Source: Polytrichum commune (taxonomy: Eukaryota > Streptophyta > Polytrichopsida > Polytrichales > Polytrichaceae). Taken from it: a DNA stretch of 64,000 nucleotides. The stretch spans positions 8,122,501-8,186,500 of the forward strand of contig OX485808.1 in NCBI GenBank assembly GCA_950295325.1. The letters are read 5' to 3'. Shown piece by piece: positions 23,101 through 34,849 of the stretch; the first letter of the stretch is position 1; the number at the start of each line of letters is the position of its first letter. The position numbers and the translations under genes were made by a program. The notes under the pieces were generated by a model. That model was not told where the DNA came from. It made no database searches and saw only the letters and a program-made list of their open reading frames with translations.

Positions 23101-26100
23101 CAACTGCACAGGCTAATTGGTTTGAAGGTTCTTGCAGGGAGTCAATTTAGGGCTAACCCCAGTTAAATGGGTTTTTAATTCGTAAATAATGAGAAGGTAG
23201 AAGGTGAGCAGTAGGAAAGTTGCAGGAGGCGGGAACTCAAGGAAAATTCAGATGGAGAGGGATGTATGGGGTCCCCTCTGCAGGGAATTGGAGGGGCAAA
23301 TTTGATCATCTTTTGCCACAATTATGGTCATGGAATATGCAATTAGGTTCACAGCTTTTGCAAAGATTTGTAAGTGGCATGAATTTTACCAGTAGTTAGT
23401 CTCAAAACCTGAAAAAGACCAAAAAGGAGAAGCATGCATACCTTCTATTCATGATCACACGAGTGAGATTATTGGACAACAACCTATGCAACCAAGCATG
23501 GATGTCCACAGGGCCTTTTTTATCTGTCTCTTCAAAAAGCTCTTTGATAGAAGTACGAATCTCCTCCAGCCGCGATTCTTTGTAGTCATCCAATCGCTTC
23601 TGCGTGAAGAGCTCAGATATGCAGATTTTCCTCAAATGACGCCAATGTGCACTGTAAGGCGCCCCCGTGATGTTCCTGAAATTCGTGAAATTTCGAAAGA
23701 AACAAGATTCCGGACGGTTTGAAAATATGACATCATGTGTCTTGAACACCTCTCTGGCCACCTCAGCAGATGAAACCACGATCCAAGGAACAGACCTTCA
23801 ATCACAACAATATCACCATTTGGCAACAAAAGTATAAATCAGAAATGCATATAATACGAAAGCAACTCCAAAAGAGTGCTTTTAAAAAATGTCTTGGCAG
23901 CTCCAACCTCGCGGTTCTTCTAAAGACACTGACCCCTGCTAGTGCTATAGATAAGTTCTAGATTTTCTATATTTTCTTCAAAGTTAGAACAATACCTAGG
24001 GCTCTGGATCATAATGATGACCCTTGCTTTAGATAAACTGTTTCTAAGGTAGAAGTGTCTAATTTGTTTACTTATCGTAATCAAACACCTATATTTGAGT
24101 GCCATGTGATTAGATGTGGCTCCAAAAACAGATACTAAAAAGACATGTGTTTAAAAGAGATAGGAGTGCGTGCTCAGGATATAATTTCCATTCTAAGGGC
24201 CGGTTCACACTATGGCCAAACTTCGAGAGGAGAAGCGTTTCAACCAATGAAAATGCATAAATGTCCAAAGTCTGTCCTCTCGGCCTTCACACTAGAGGCC
24301 GAAGTCCAAAGGACGTCGCCTCCAAAAGAGCCTAGGTGGCAACACTTTTAAAGAGATATGGCGCCAAGAGTTCGGCCTCTCGACCCAAACTTCCGTCGAG
24401 AGGCCGAACATTTTTAGCCGTGGATTATTTTAATATACTTTTTCAACCCAAAGGCTTCTCCTCTCGACATAGTTTGGTCTAGAAAAGTGACGCTTCTCCT
24501 CTCGACTTGGGCATAGTGTGAACCGGCCCTAAGCTCAAATATTCAACATGATTGGGGGGGCCTATATGACTATTTAATGAGCATGAGAATCCTCTCTTTG
24601 ATAATCGATAAGATATTTATGAGCTCCAAAAATCATGAGGATATGGCCTCGACTGGGATTTGCTCATCAACTCATACTAATCGTGTGTTTTCATATCCTA
24701 AAGAGAAGTGGGCTGGTCGGAAAAAGTAACCATTTAAGACCCATCTACCTTAATTAGTCTTGAAAGCTTGTTCAAAGCTTTTCTACTTCAAACACAAGTG
24801 ATAAGCTTATCAATGGAGTCGTCTCAATGTCCTCTTTCCAAGCATGTTGCTCCTCTTTGTGAAACAAGAAATCATCAACTCTTTGGAAGCATTAGAAGCA
24901 ATTCAGAAACAACTCCTCAGGGGGAGAGAGTTGGGTCCGAACCTCCCAAAATGGATCCGACTGGTTACTTTTATCCGGACACCACCAGACTCAGATCAGT
25001 GCCATCACAGACAACGTATTCATTGACATTAAGATTATGGGCACAGAAAGTGAGCAAGATTGAAGGAAGTAAATCACGGGAGACTCGGGAGTAGTGACAA
25101 TTCAACTGGCCAATATTATCCGAACACATAGACGATTGCGTCATCACAGAAAAATCATATTCTCAACCTTTGCGAGCTCCTTCTCCTCCTCTTTGGACTC
25201 AACCCTGAACAAATCTTCAAGAATCGCCGTGGTCCTCATTTCTAAGGATGGATGCTGAGCATAGGCAAGTGCCAAGCTCCCATTAGTGCTCACACTGATA
25301 TGAGCTTATCTTATCTTAGGATCTGAGGTCTAAAGCCTTCAAACGTTCTTATTCCAAGGCTTAAAATTGCACAATAGTCTCTTCTCTGGGGTTTGATTCT
25401 TGCATCGAAGTGCTTCCGTATCCTGGTCCCACGGAACACTCCTATGAAGCTTAATTTGCAGTGTTATGGAGAGAGAAGCTATTCGTTGACATTAAGACTA
25501 TCTATAAGCACAGAGAGTGTGGCAAAAGTAAGATAACGGGACGCTCGACTACAACTTGGCTGAGTAGTGACATTCGACTGGTTACTTTCATCTTTCGGAC
25601 ACCTAGAAGACTGACCTATCACAGAGCATTCTTAAACCTTAATCCATTTTGAGCTCTTCCTCTTTCCATTTGGACTGAAGGACGAACAAACGCTTCAAGA
25701 ATCCGGAGCCTTCATTGCCAAGAATGGACGCTGAGCATGGCAAGTTGCAAGCTCGTTATATAAGCCTGATGGTTTAGGATCCACTCCTTCACACATTCTC
25801 AGATTAAGCCTAGAAATTGCACAATATTCTCTTCGATGGGTTTCAATGCTTGCTTCAGTGCCTCTGAATCCCAGTCCCAATGACCACTCCCTATGAAGCC
25901 CAATAATGTTATTGCAGAGACAAGATATACGCACAGACTCAGAGAAAGTAACTAGCTAGTGAGCAACACGAGAAGCTTCAAAGGGATAAACGAGAACCTC
26001 TACAAGCAGGGCGAGGTAGTAGCGATGATATTCGGTGACACGGAGAATGAGCCATACCCAAGACGAAGATACACAAGTCCTCCATACTTGCGCGCCAATT

Positions 26101-26359
26101 TCTCCAGGGATCGGTGAGGAAGGCCACTCAGAGCAGTGAGGTTGCCGAGGATGGGCAGGGGCGCGGGCCCTGGGGGGAGCCTACTACTGGTCTTGCGTCT
26201 CGACGCCAAGCTATACAGTAATCCTGCAACCACTGCGGCTGCAACGAAGGCGAGAGCTACACGCTCCCAGGAATGCTCCCCGACGTAGTAATCTGCATGA
26301 CGATGAATCCAGCTTGCGACACCAGCTCCGGTTCTACGATCATCATCCCCCGCGCCCAT
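20118..26359 (-). CDS. Cytochrome P450, CYP71-clan (A-type)
   Basis: A membrane-anchored haem monooxygenase of plant specialised metabolism; the substrate cannot be told. Minus-strand exons are 26359-26058, 23795-23442, 22336-21997 and 20756-20118, giving 544 residues. All introns are GT/AG with consistent phases, and the joins restore '[13 protein letters not shown]' and '[11 protein letters not shown]'. Features in order: N-terminal anchor (~34-52), proline hinge [13 protein letters not shown] (61-73), I-helix GGTDTS (337-342), K-helix KETLRLHP with E394 and R397, PERF (449-452), and haem loop [10 protein letters not shown] with cysteine 481. All invariant residues are present and the length is normal. 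Angiosperm A-type P450s commonly have one intron; here there are three, the first about 2.3 kb. The subfamily is unassigned. Confidence 0.92.
20757..21996 (-). other. P450 intron 3 with a decayed dispersed repeat
   Basis: Two related stretches, about 21030-21185 and 21345-21500, share TCCAATCTCT followed by TTAAA(A/C)(A/C)(A/C)C and a CCACAC(A/C)-rich end. Similar sequence occurs at about 34990-35130, and inverted at about 24030-24180 and 8045-8110. This is an old, unbounded repeat family. Confidence 0.5.
22337..23441 (-). repeat. P450 intron 2 containing an 'ACCGGTTG' repeat module
   Basis: Sequence around 22890-23100 (GAGTTTGAGAAGTAACCAG..., then CAACATGTAACCGGTTGGAC and TTTTGCCCAAAATCTCCCTG) matches the block at 33290-33670. 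A shorter version lies inside the hAT element at 28378-29589. Confidence 0.55.
23796..26057 (-). repeat. P450 intron 1, with a MITE and internal tandem copies
   Basis: Besides the MITE at 24197-24529, the intron holds successive related segments of about 440-450 bp at roughly 25030-25480 and 25480-25940, with a partial third at 24900-25030. Shared landmarks are GACTGGTTAC, TCAAGAATC, GGA(T/C)GCTGAGCAT, AAATTGCACAATA and CCTATGAAGC. The units are diverged, so the duplications are not recent. Confidence 0.6.
24197..24529. mobile_element. Tourist-like MITE (PIF/Harbinger type), TAA TSD
   Basis: GGGCCGGTTCACACTATG at 24197 is matched inverted at the right end (CATAGTGTGAACCGGCCC, ending 24529), and the inverted similarity extends about 40 bp to AGAGGAGAAGCG. 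Perfect TAA duplications lie at 24194-24196 and 24530-24532. It is 333 bp long, with no coding capacity, inserted in P450 intron 1. Confidence 0.88.
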
Positions 26360-26467
26360 GATGTTGCTGTTCCAGTATGAGGAAGAAACCCCGCCCTGCC
26401 CGCTTCCACCTGCTTATAAACAAATCTTGAGTCTTGGTGAGCTATGCTACATATAATATAGTATGTA

Positions 26468-26939
26468 GGGCCACTCTATACACGGCTTGGGGCCGGACCG
26501 AGCACCGGCCCAATTCATGTGAAATGAAGCCCCTTGATCCCGTCCAACTTTATCAACTTTTGCGGGCCCAACCCTCTCAATGTAAAGTGATGAGTCACGA
26601 TTTTAGGTCCCGATGTCGTTAAGCGGAAAGTGTAGTGAAGAGAATTAACCTATTATGGACCGACGGGTAGAGATGTTCATTGTCCAACAGATGAACGCAA
26701 TCCAGCCCATGTTGAGAGTTTGGGCCGTGGGAAAAGCTCGTCCCAATTTCGTCAAGCCGGTCCGAAAGTTTGGCGCCACAATTGTGCTACCAAGGATGCC
26801 ACATGAGATGAGTGAGTGTTCGAATTCAACCCTAGTGTAAAACCCTTGGGCCAGATTTCATGAAACCGAGTGATCATATTGGACCAAATTTTAAGAGTTC
26901 GGGCATGTCCTCAATCCGGCCCCAAGTATAACGTGGCCC
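26468..26939. mobile_element. MITE-like element, GGGCCAC...GCTTGGGGCCGG termini (copy 1)
   Basis: The left end GGGCCACTCTATACACGGCT is matched inverted by ...CCCCAAGTATAACGTGGCCC ending at 26939. Interior and termini resemble 27486-27934. No clear target duplication is seen. It lies about 110 bp upstream of the P450 start codon, so it may form part of that promoter region. Confidence 0.6.
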
Positions 26940-26999
26940 AGATCTTTCGCAAAAACCTTCAAATGGAGGCCACATGCCGTAGCTTTATATATATATATA

Positions 27000-27337
27000 T
27001 TAGTGTCACTAATTCTAATTGTAAACCACGGTGTAGCGTCACCAACACTAAATATTAACCCAACATTATTGGTCATTCCTTGTAAAAAATTTGGGGGATT
27101 ATAGATTTACAGTGTTGCAATTACCGTCACTTACCATATGATTTTTCACCCGAATTTCAATCATCCATGACATTATTTAATCACAAGTTGCTGACAAGAG
27201 AAGGTAAGATTTTGGCCAATGGGTGAACTCATCCATCATCCATGAGAATATCTGCTCACTTATTCATAAGAAGTGTCATCCGAAAAGTTACCATAGTGAC
27301 ATAAAATGCCATATGACACTAAATATCATGTTTAGTG
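27000..27337. mobile_element. TA-flanked MITE, CACTAAATAT termini (copy 1, left end worn)
   Basis: The right end CATGTTTAGTG is followed by TA (27338-27339). The interior, including CACAAGTTGCTGACAAGAGA and CTCATCCATCATCCATGA, closely matches copies at 35192-35525 (inverted) and 37100-37406. The left end runs into a (TA)n tract at 26986-27000. Confidence 0.7.
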
Positions 27338-27485
27338 TAGCTGCTGCAACACAACGCACGCTTATATTATCATCATCCTGACTTCTAAAGTTGGTGATGT
27401 AGCATCCAACTTCGAATTGTTTCGTGGTTCAGGCCCACTTTCAACAACACCAACCACCTCTTCAGATTACATACAACTTGCTTTA

Positions 27486-27934
27486 GGGTGACTTTATGCA
27501 CAGCTTGGGGGCTGGCCCGAGCACAGGCCCAATTCTCATGCACTGACCTCGTTCAATCCAGCCCACTAACCTTGTCGCATGCAAAGTGATGAGATTCGAT
27601 CTTATATTTCAATGTTCTTGAGGGGAAAACATAGTGAAGAGAATTAACTTTCCATGGATTGACCGTAGAAATGTTCATTATCCAACAAATGGGTCCAATC
27701 CAACCCAAGTTGAGAGTACAGGATGAGGAAACCCCGTCCCAATTTTTTTCAACCTAGCCTGAAGGTTTGACACCAAATTTTTGTCACCTAGGATGCCACA
27801 TATGATGGCTAATGTTTGGTCCAACCCTAGTATAAATACCCTTGGGCCGGATTTGATGGTACCAAGCACTCCTATAAGTTGAAATTCTTTAGAGTTTGGA
27901 TCAGCCCTTAATCTAGCCCATGTATAAAGTGACC
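27486..27934. mobile_element. MITE-like element, AGGGTGACTTTATGCACAGC terminus (copy 2)
   Basis: The left end GGGTGACTTTATGCACAGCT pairs imperfectly with the inverted right end (CATGTATAAAGTGACC, ending 27934). TTA precedes the left end and TTT follows the right. The interior matches 26468-26939. It directly abuts the next TIR element. Confidence 0.55.
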
Positions 27935-27937
27935 TTT

Positions 27938-29679
27938 TGCCCCCTTCCCACTTGACTTTAGCTAAAAGCCTAAAAGTTGGTTCTAAAAACATGGCCTTCA
28001 CACCATCGACACTATCTAGTCCCAAGCCTAGTTGGCAAATGATGTGGCATGGCTTAAAAGTGGAGGTTTTAAGCCTCAAGCACTGACCCTCGCATCGGTA
28101 CCTAGACATGAGGCAAGAATGTTGGACCTTTACAAGTGTCGCCTCCGGCCCTTGTGATTGGTTGCTTTTAGTCTTACTTATGAGGGCACGAGGAGCGCAT
28201 TAACAAAAACCGATGGTAAGATGGTTGAGTAGTAAGGCATTTGGGGATGGGACAAAAACTATCCAACATTCATTGCTTGATATATAAAACAATAAACATG
28301 TGTGAAAACTACTTCATTGAAACCTACTCGAAAATCTACATAGAAAGTTCTTGTAGGTACATTGGGATAGCCGGATACAGGGGTGTTTTTTCACAAGGTC
28401 CCTAACATGTCTAGGGACATGTTCATAAAAAAAAACATTTCCAGTGGACGGGGTTCTTAGAAAATGAACCGGTTTTGGGACGTGTCAAATTCACTTTGGA
28501 CGGGTTCTAAAAATAACATTTTTTAAAATTAAAAAAATGATACAAATATCAATTACGTTATGTCATATATGACATGTGAATATAAGCATAATGCAATCAA
28601 ACCACTAATACCCAATCAGATTATCAATCTTGAAGTGCTTGATTCACCTGCATACATTAATTCATCAACCACAAAATTTAGAACCTTTTTAACATAATGT
28701 CAAAGACAACGCTTCCACCATCTTAGGCACATGTAAGGCTCAAATATCTACTCATACATTGACCCAACAACTTACAAGCTCAACCCTGCAATTTGCTAGG
28801 GTTTAACTCGAATTGACAGAAATTTCCTGCACAACCCTCGAATCTGCACTCAACCCACAACAAAAGAGAGGAATAAGACTCTCAAGATTTAGGATGCTAA
28901 TGAATCGAACATATGCAACTGAAAGCTAAAACAACTAAGAGACCGGTGAGAGATTACTTGATTGCAGTCGTCAAATGAACCGGTTGAGTTTGAGAAAACA
29001 CCTGTTGAAGTTCAAGATTGCAGGAGAAGATTGTTCCAGCAGCACTCTTCAACTTCTTGAATTCGAGTTAGTTTCAAATGAACCGGTTGAGTTTGAGAAA
29101 ACACCTGTTGAAGTTCAAGATTGCAGGAGGAGATTGTTCCAGCGGCACTCTCCAGCTTCTTGAATTCCAGTTAGTTTCAAATGAACCGGTTGAGTTTGAG
29201 TGACTGAGTCTAGTTCAGTTTCTCTGAACTAGTCTGTGGACAAACAGACAAAATGGGGCAGTGGCAGGCTGGCAAATTGGTAATTATAATAGAAAAAACA
29301 TAAATGAACGAAGATAGTAAGATACTATTGTTTCCAAGTGGCAAGTGCACCAATCACATGCCAACATCTTTCGGGTTATCTTTATCGATTTGTTTTTTCC
29401 TTTAACCTTTTCATGGATGGGTTGGTTTAGAAATTACCGGTTTTGGGACGGGTTGTTTTTTCTTCAACCTTTCCATGGACGGGTTGGTTTTGAAATTACC
29501 GGTTTTGGGACGGGTTGCAATTTTTTTTGCCTTTCAATTCGAGGTTTTGGGACGTGGACGGGTAAAAACTTTGTGAAAAAACAGCCCTGGCCGGATACCT
29601 CCGCTATAACTGAGATAAGTTTGCCCGGTTTTTAGGAAAGACCTTGGTTATTTTGGTAGAGTTAGGTGGGAAGGGGGCA
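27938..29679. mobile_element. TIR element TGCCCCCTTCCCAC (copy 1), split by a hAT insertion
   Basis: The left end TGCCCCCTTCCCACTTGAC is matched inverted by GTGGGAAGGGGGCA at 29666-29679. Removing the hAT element at 28378-29589 leaves about 520 bp, which aligns end to end with the uninterrupted copy at 34328-34849. The flanks are TTT and TTA; the other copy has perfect TTA duplications, so the family is most likely Harbinger-like. Confidence 0.7.
28378..29589. mobile_element. Non-autonomous hAT element, 1212 bp, 8-bp TSD
   Basis: CAGGGGTGTTTTTTCACAAG at the left pairs with the inverted right end (CTTTGTGAAAAAACAGCCCTG region ending 29589). The perfect 8-bp duplication GCCGGATA lies at 28370-28377 and 29590-29597. 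The CAGGG-type terminus plus 8-bp duplication is diagnostic of hAT. The interior has a ~104-bp tandem duplication (about 28970-29178, landmark AATGAACCGGTTGAGTTTGA) and repeated subterminal GGTTTTGGGACG motifs at both ends. It has no transposase. Confidence 0.9.
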
Positions 29680-29682
29680 TTA

Positions 29683-31559
29683 TTAGTTTAGATGAAAAGT
29701 GTTGGATGTGAACATACTTACTATTGATGCAATTTATGATGTGGAGATTTGTGGAGTAGAGATCCCCAATTCATGCAAAAGGGGCCTGAAGTTTATCAAG
29801 TTCGTGATGCACTATAGGCCCCTGTAGTTGAGAACCACAGTGCATACAAGCTGTATATTTGACAAAGTTTTTGGAAGTTTTTTCACTTTTGACACGCAAA
29901 AACTTGCACACAAAAAATGCACGTCAATCGACACGCACAACTTAGAAGTTGATACGTACTGTGACTTGTGAAGAAAAATAACACACGTCAATTGACACAC
30001 TAGAAATTAAAATGATACGTGTTACTAGGCAACTTAGGTACTATAAACTACAGCTCAAGTCTCGAGAAACACAACTCATAATAATAGGAGAACTTCCTAC
30101 ACTCACATACTTAAATTCAACCTTTTCCTTGTAATTTCATTTGTAACCGGGAAGGTTGCGTCATTTTCTTGGCTTGCAAATATTAGAGGTACCCCACTTT
30201 TCAAGGTTCTCTTTTGGCACAAATTGTTGTATTTCATCACATTGCTAGAAGCCTAGCTTATTATGATGCAAATGAGATTTTGTGATTTTGTTTCATATTC
30301 ATATCAGCTCAAAGTAAACATATTCTTATTCTGAATGAAATGGAAGGGATTGAATTTGAATTTGTGAATTGAATAGGTTGTGGATTGAATTTGTGCGATA
30401 AATGTGTTTGTGTTGGGATGAAGGTTTATGGTTGCCCATGGTGTATGTGTGAATGGCTCACTTGACTTAGAAACTTGTATACAACACCAAGAGTTGCAAT
30501 TAGTAACGTCCAATTATCTATGATTGCATAATACAATATCTCAAGTGAATTGGGACCTGATGAACTTGTTTTATTATTTAGTTGGGTAGTGCAATTATCT
30601 TATCAAACAACTTGTAACATAATATGAACTTATGTATGCATATTTTTCAATTTAGCTTATCAAATTAGAGGCTCACATAATCTTGAACTAATATCAATTT
30701 CATACAAGGTTTACAAAGACTTTCACAATTGTTTCATTATGCTAATTTGATTGGTGTTGTTATACCAGCTTGCACTCCATATCGAGAAGAAAATATTATA
30801 TCAAGGAGGCGTAGACAAAGATTAATCTCATGTGAATATTCTATGAGTGCATATGACCATTAGTCTCATAATATTTAAGAGACTTGTTACAATCTAAGAA
30901 GTGACTTGTGTTTGCAAGCATTACAAACACATGAAAATGATTATGTAAAAGACCTTAATGAAGAGCGGAAAGGTTGTACTGGACTAATGGACAATTTGAA
31001 GCTTATCAATTCAAATCATAGTTTGTATGTACATGTTATTCATGTAAACCCCTATTGTGTATAATTTCTCTTATTTATTGATATAAAATGGCAAAATATT
31101 GAAAGTTGGGTTCAATTTTTTTTTTCTAAGCTTAATTTTTAAGAAGCATATATACGTTTATGTATGTATATATATAAATAGGATATTTATACATGAAGTG
31201 AATGACTTCATGAATCTTTGAGTGATGTGCTCCACTTTCTTTCTTATATTATCATTGTTGGCAGTATAACATTACTTTGCATTTGTGTATTTGTTTATGT
31301 CATTTGAACCTACTTCCCATACAAATGGAAGAGCTCATCAACTCAATTTGAATAAGATGTATAATGAAAGAGTTTCATCTCAACCTTCAATTTAGTCATC
31401 TCAACAAACTCTAGGGCTTTAATAATTTGATTTTTTTCCTCACAACATGGAATATGAAAGTGAAACTCAATCATGTAAAGATATTAGGAATGATGTAATT
31501 TGGGAACATGCTCGTGTTATTCCCAATCAACAAAGGTATAGAAAAAAAAATTTAAGGCT
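29683..31559. other. AT-rich DNA upstream of the hAT transposase relic
   Basis: No gene was recognised. It may include the 5' part of the decayed hAT element that follows; no terminal repeat was found. Confidence 0.35.
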
Positions 31560-32885
31560 TTATGGAACATTGGTAGGTATGGTTGTTACATTACAAACCA
31601 AATGATGGGCCAATAACAAAATTTATTAAATGCATTATTTGCCAAGAAAAATGTGTAGATTCAGATGGGGAACATGTATAGGCTATAATAATTTATAGAG
31701 TTGTCAAGGTTCATGAAAAGAGTGTCAATCACAAAAGCATGATAACTCGTTGGAAGGTTGTACATTTTTTTCAACGTGCAAATGTACCTCCAGTGATTTA
31801 AAGGCTAAATATTATGGTAGATAGAGAGCAATCAAGAATCATCACTGTGATGAAAATTTTATATTTTACAGTATGGAATGATCGTTCAATTTGAATCATA
31901 GAGACACATGCCAATTGTTTTCATTATTACATTCTCCAAAAAAAAAAATTAATAATGAATATGGCTCATATACTTAAGAGAGTATGCAGCATTGGAATTT
32001 TTATGGGCAATTTGAAAGCATATCAATGATAGACTTTTAAGAAATGCACAATCCTCCCCATTTTATTCTTTGATGATAGATAAAGCCATTGATCGAACTC
32101 TTGAACAACATTTAATTGTTCATATTGTTTATGTATCGAATATTGAGAAGTGACCTCATGTTAGAAGATTTGTTGAATTTTTAGCTCTTTGAGATGGTAC
32201 AACAAAATTTATGTATGTGGTTGTCACTAGACTATTGGAGAAAATGCATTAGATGCCCCTCGACCAAGCAACTTTAGCCACTGATGGGGCTTTTAGTATG
32301 ACATGACACCGTATGGGACTAGCGGCTAGAATGTGTGTAGAGGTTCCAACTCTCCTAAATGTGCATTTTATTGCGCATTGTGAAGCTTTAGCTGCAAGAG
32401 ATACAACTAGAGCATTTCAAAAGATTTAAATATTGGATCGTTTTGCCAACAAAGTTTATGAGTGGGTGGGCCGTAGTACAAATCGACGCAAGGAGTTGAA
32501 ACAATTGTTGGATGTATGTGAAGAAGATTATGTAGTGGTTTTACAAATTCATGTAGTACAGGGGGTTTTCTAGAGGTAATATCATGACCCGCTTATGATA
32601 TTTGAGGTTTGGCGCATATGTGGTAGCAATTTGGAATGGCAAACAAATTGGCCTGAACTTATGCAACTTTGGCAAAAAGTTATACTCATTCCATCGAGTA
32701 TAGTTATTTGTGAGAGTTGATTTTGCAAACAAAATGCAATCAAAAGCCACTTGCGCAATAGGTTGAACTTGAAGACCCTTGATGCTCGTATGTGGGTCTC
32801 TCTTTGTGGGCTTGAAGTGGATGCAATAATTTGGGCTACCTCCACCTCAAGGATTTTCTCAAATACGAATGTGAAGTATAATTGA
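31560..32885 (+). pseudogene. Decayed hAT-family transposase (ZNF862/DUF4371-like)
   Basis: Conceptual reading on the plus strand, through many stops and frameshifts, gives a BED-finger-like start ('FIKCIICQEKC' near 31620). Later come 'SPFYSLMIDKAIDRTLEQHL' (32055 on), 'LATDGAFSMT' and 'LLNVHFIAHCEALAARDTT' (about 32270-32410), which correspond to the catalytic core blocks of DUF4371-type hAT transposases. The C-terminal dimerisation region reads 'NAIKSHLRNRLNLKTLDARM' near 32735-32795. At least six in-frame stops make it non-functional. Its terminal repeats were not found, so whether it mobilised the hAT elements nearby is unknown. Confidence 0.72.
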
Positions 32886-33289
32886 AGCAACCATTGACAC
32901 CACAATGCAAGATCATTGTTGCTTACTGCATCTCGAATCAGAAAGTCGCCATTACTTTTGGTCGATGGTTGACTATCCCTATCTCTAGAGATAATAGATT
33001 ATGCCACTTTTGCTCTTTTAATGCAGTTAAAAATGATGCACGTTTTTTGTGTTGGAATATCTCCTATATAACCCCATTAGAGATAAGTTTCCATCACTAT
33101 TTGAGAATGTAATATTAGGGAACCTCAAATCTTTCTTTTAATTGGACCATAAAGTTGACATTAGCTTTCAATCTCACAGAGGCTACCGCATTTTGCCACT
33201 ATGGGGAATTCAGCCAGTTTAAATACCACCCTAATGCACTTTTAGTCCCATTAGCCTTTTAACTTCCCGGACTTTAAAATCAATTTCAT

Positions 33290-33670
33290 TTCATTTAGAA
33301 GAATTTACATAACAGTCTTCACTTTGAGAAAGAAAAACCGAAAGATGTCAACATGTAACTGGTTGCTCTTGGAAACACCGATATGCCCAAAAAAATCCCT
33401 GGGCACTACCGGTAACTGGTGGGATGTGATCTATGTCCAGGAAGAACCAGCGGTTAGTTACAGATGAACCGGTTGAGTTTGAGAAATAACCGGTTGAAGT
33501 CGGAGACTTCTGGAGGATTACCAATCATTTTAGAGGAATCTATAAAAGAATATACCTCCTTAAATGAATGAAAGCAAAACCGGAAGATGTCAACATGTAA
33601 CCGGCTGGATTTAGAACCACTAGGATCTTCACCGACTATGCCCAAAAACTTTCCGGGCACTGAATTTGAT
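33290..33670. repeat. 'ACCGGTTG' dispersed repeat, two adjacent partial copies
   Basis: Two related segments (about 33290-33415 and 33510-33665) share GATGTCAACATGTAAC(C/T)GG and ATGCCCAAAAA followed by GGGCACT. They match P450 intron 2 at 22905-23100. GATGAACCGGTTGAGTTTGA at 33464 also matches the duplicated module inside the hAT element. Confidence 0.55.
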
Positions 33671-33674
33671 TTCA

Positions 33675-34327
33675 TGATTCCATGAGGAAGTCATGGAGGA
33701 GGTTTTGGATCATATGATAATTAAACCACCATGATAGAAACAGTTAAGAACCTAAGTGTTAGAACTTAGAGGCACCTGGGACACCATCGACAACTATTGA
33801 AAGATTCACATTGTCTATTTAGAGGCTTTTGGTGACATCATTTCAGCAACTACGACAAAACGGGGTGCCCGGGATAGAATATTCCCCGGTCTAATTGGGA
33901 CAGGCACCATGTGCCTATATTCGATTCCATTGTTCCCTTGTTCCATTCATGGCTTCGTGCTCAATATTTCGGTGTCCTTTTGCATCTGCCTACTATCACT
34001 TGGATATAGTTACGACAATATCAATGATTCTTATGAGACGCCGTGAACTTTAACATCATTGAGTTGCTACCAAACGCAGATTTTAACTGGATCAATGTAC
34101 GTGGTCCTCTTGTGGGCATTCCGACTCCAACAGACAATTTGGGGCCATTGGATGTGAACTACGATGAGTTTTGAATCGGATTGTCATTTCACGTTTCGGA
34201 ATCGGAGTTGAGATGCAAAAGTTACAAGAGGTCAAAGTGAAGATTTTCCTTCTTTTAAAACAATCACATAAATATGTGTCGGGTGTTATTCGGTATGTTT
34301 TTCATGTTCTGCAACCTCTACATATTA
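33675..34327. other. Intergenic DNA, nothing recognised
   Basis: No coding region or bounded repeat was identified. Confidence 0.4.
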
Positions 34328-34849
34328 TGCCTCCTCCCCCCCCTGACTTTAGCTAAGCTTAAGGGTTGGTTTTAAAAACATGGCCTTCACACCATCGACA
34401 TTATCTAGTGCCGAGCCTAGTTGGCAAATGATGTGGCATGGCTTAAAAGTGGAGGTATTAAGCCTCAAGCACCGACCCTCCCACCGGTACCTAGACATGA
34501 GGCAAGAATGTAGGACCTTTAAAAGTGTCACACCCCGCCCTTGTGACTGGTTGCTTTTAGTCTTAGCTATGAGGGCACGAGGAGCCCCATTAACAAAAAC
34601 CAATGGTAAGATGATTGAGTAGGAAGGCATTTGAGGATGAGACAAAAACTATCCAACATTCATTGCTTGGTAGATAAAACAATGACCATGTGTGAAAGCT
34701 ACTTAACTAAAACCTGCTTGAAAATCTCCGAAGCAAGTTCTTGTAGGTGCATTGGGATAGCCAGATGCCTCCACTATAACTGGGGGAGCTTTACTCGGGT
34801 TTTAGAAAAAAACTTTGGTTATTTGATGAAGCCATGTGGGGAAGGGGCA
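34328..34849. mobile_element. TIR element TGCCTCCTC... (copy 2), TTA TSD
   Basis: This is the uninterrupted partner of 27938-29679: TGCCTCCTCCCCCCCTGAC at the left and GTGGGGAAGGGGCA at the right, flanked by TTA at 34325-34327 and 34850-34852. The interior landmark ACATGGCCTTCACACCATCG is nearly identical in both copies. A 3-bp TTA duplication points to PIF/Harbinger-type transposition. It is non-coding. Confidence 0.72.
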
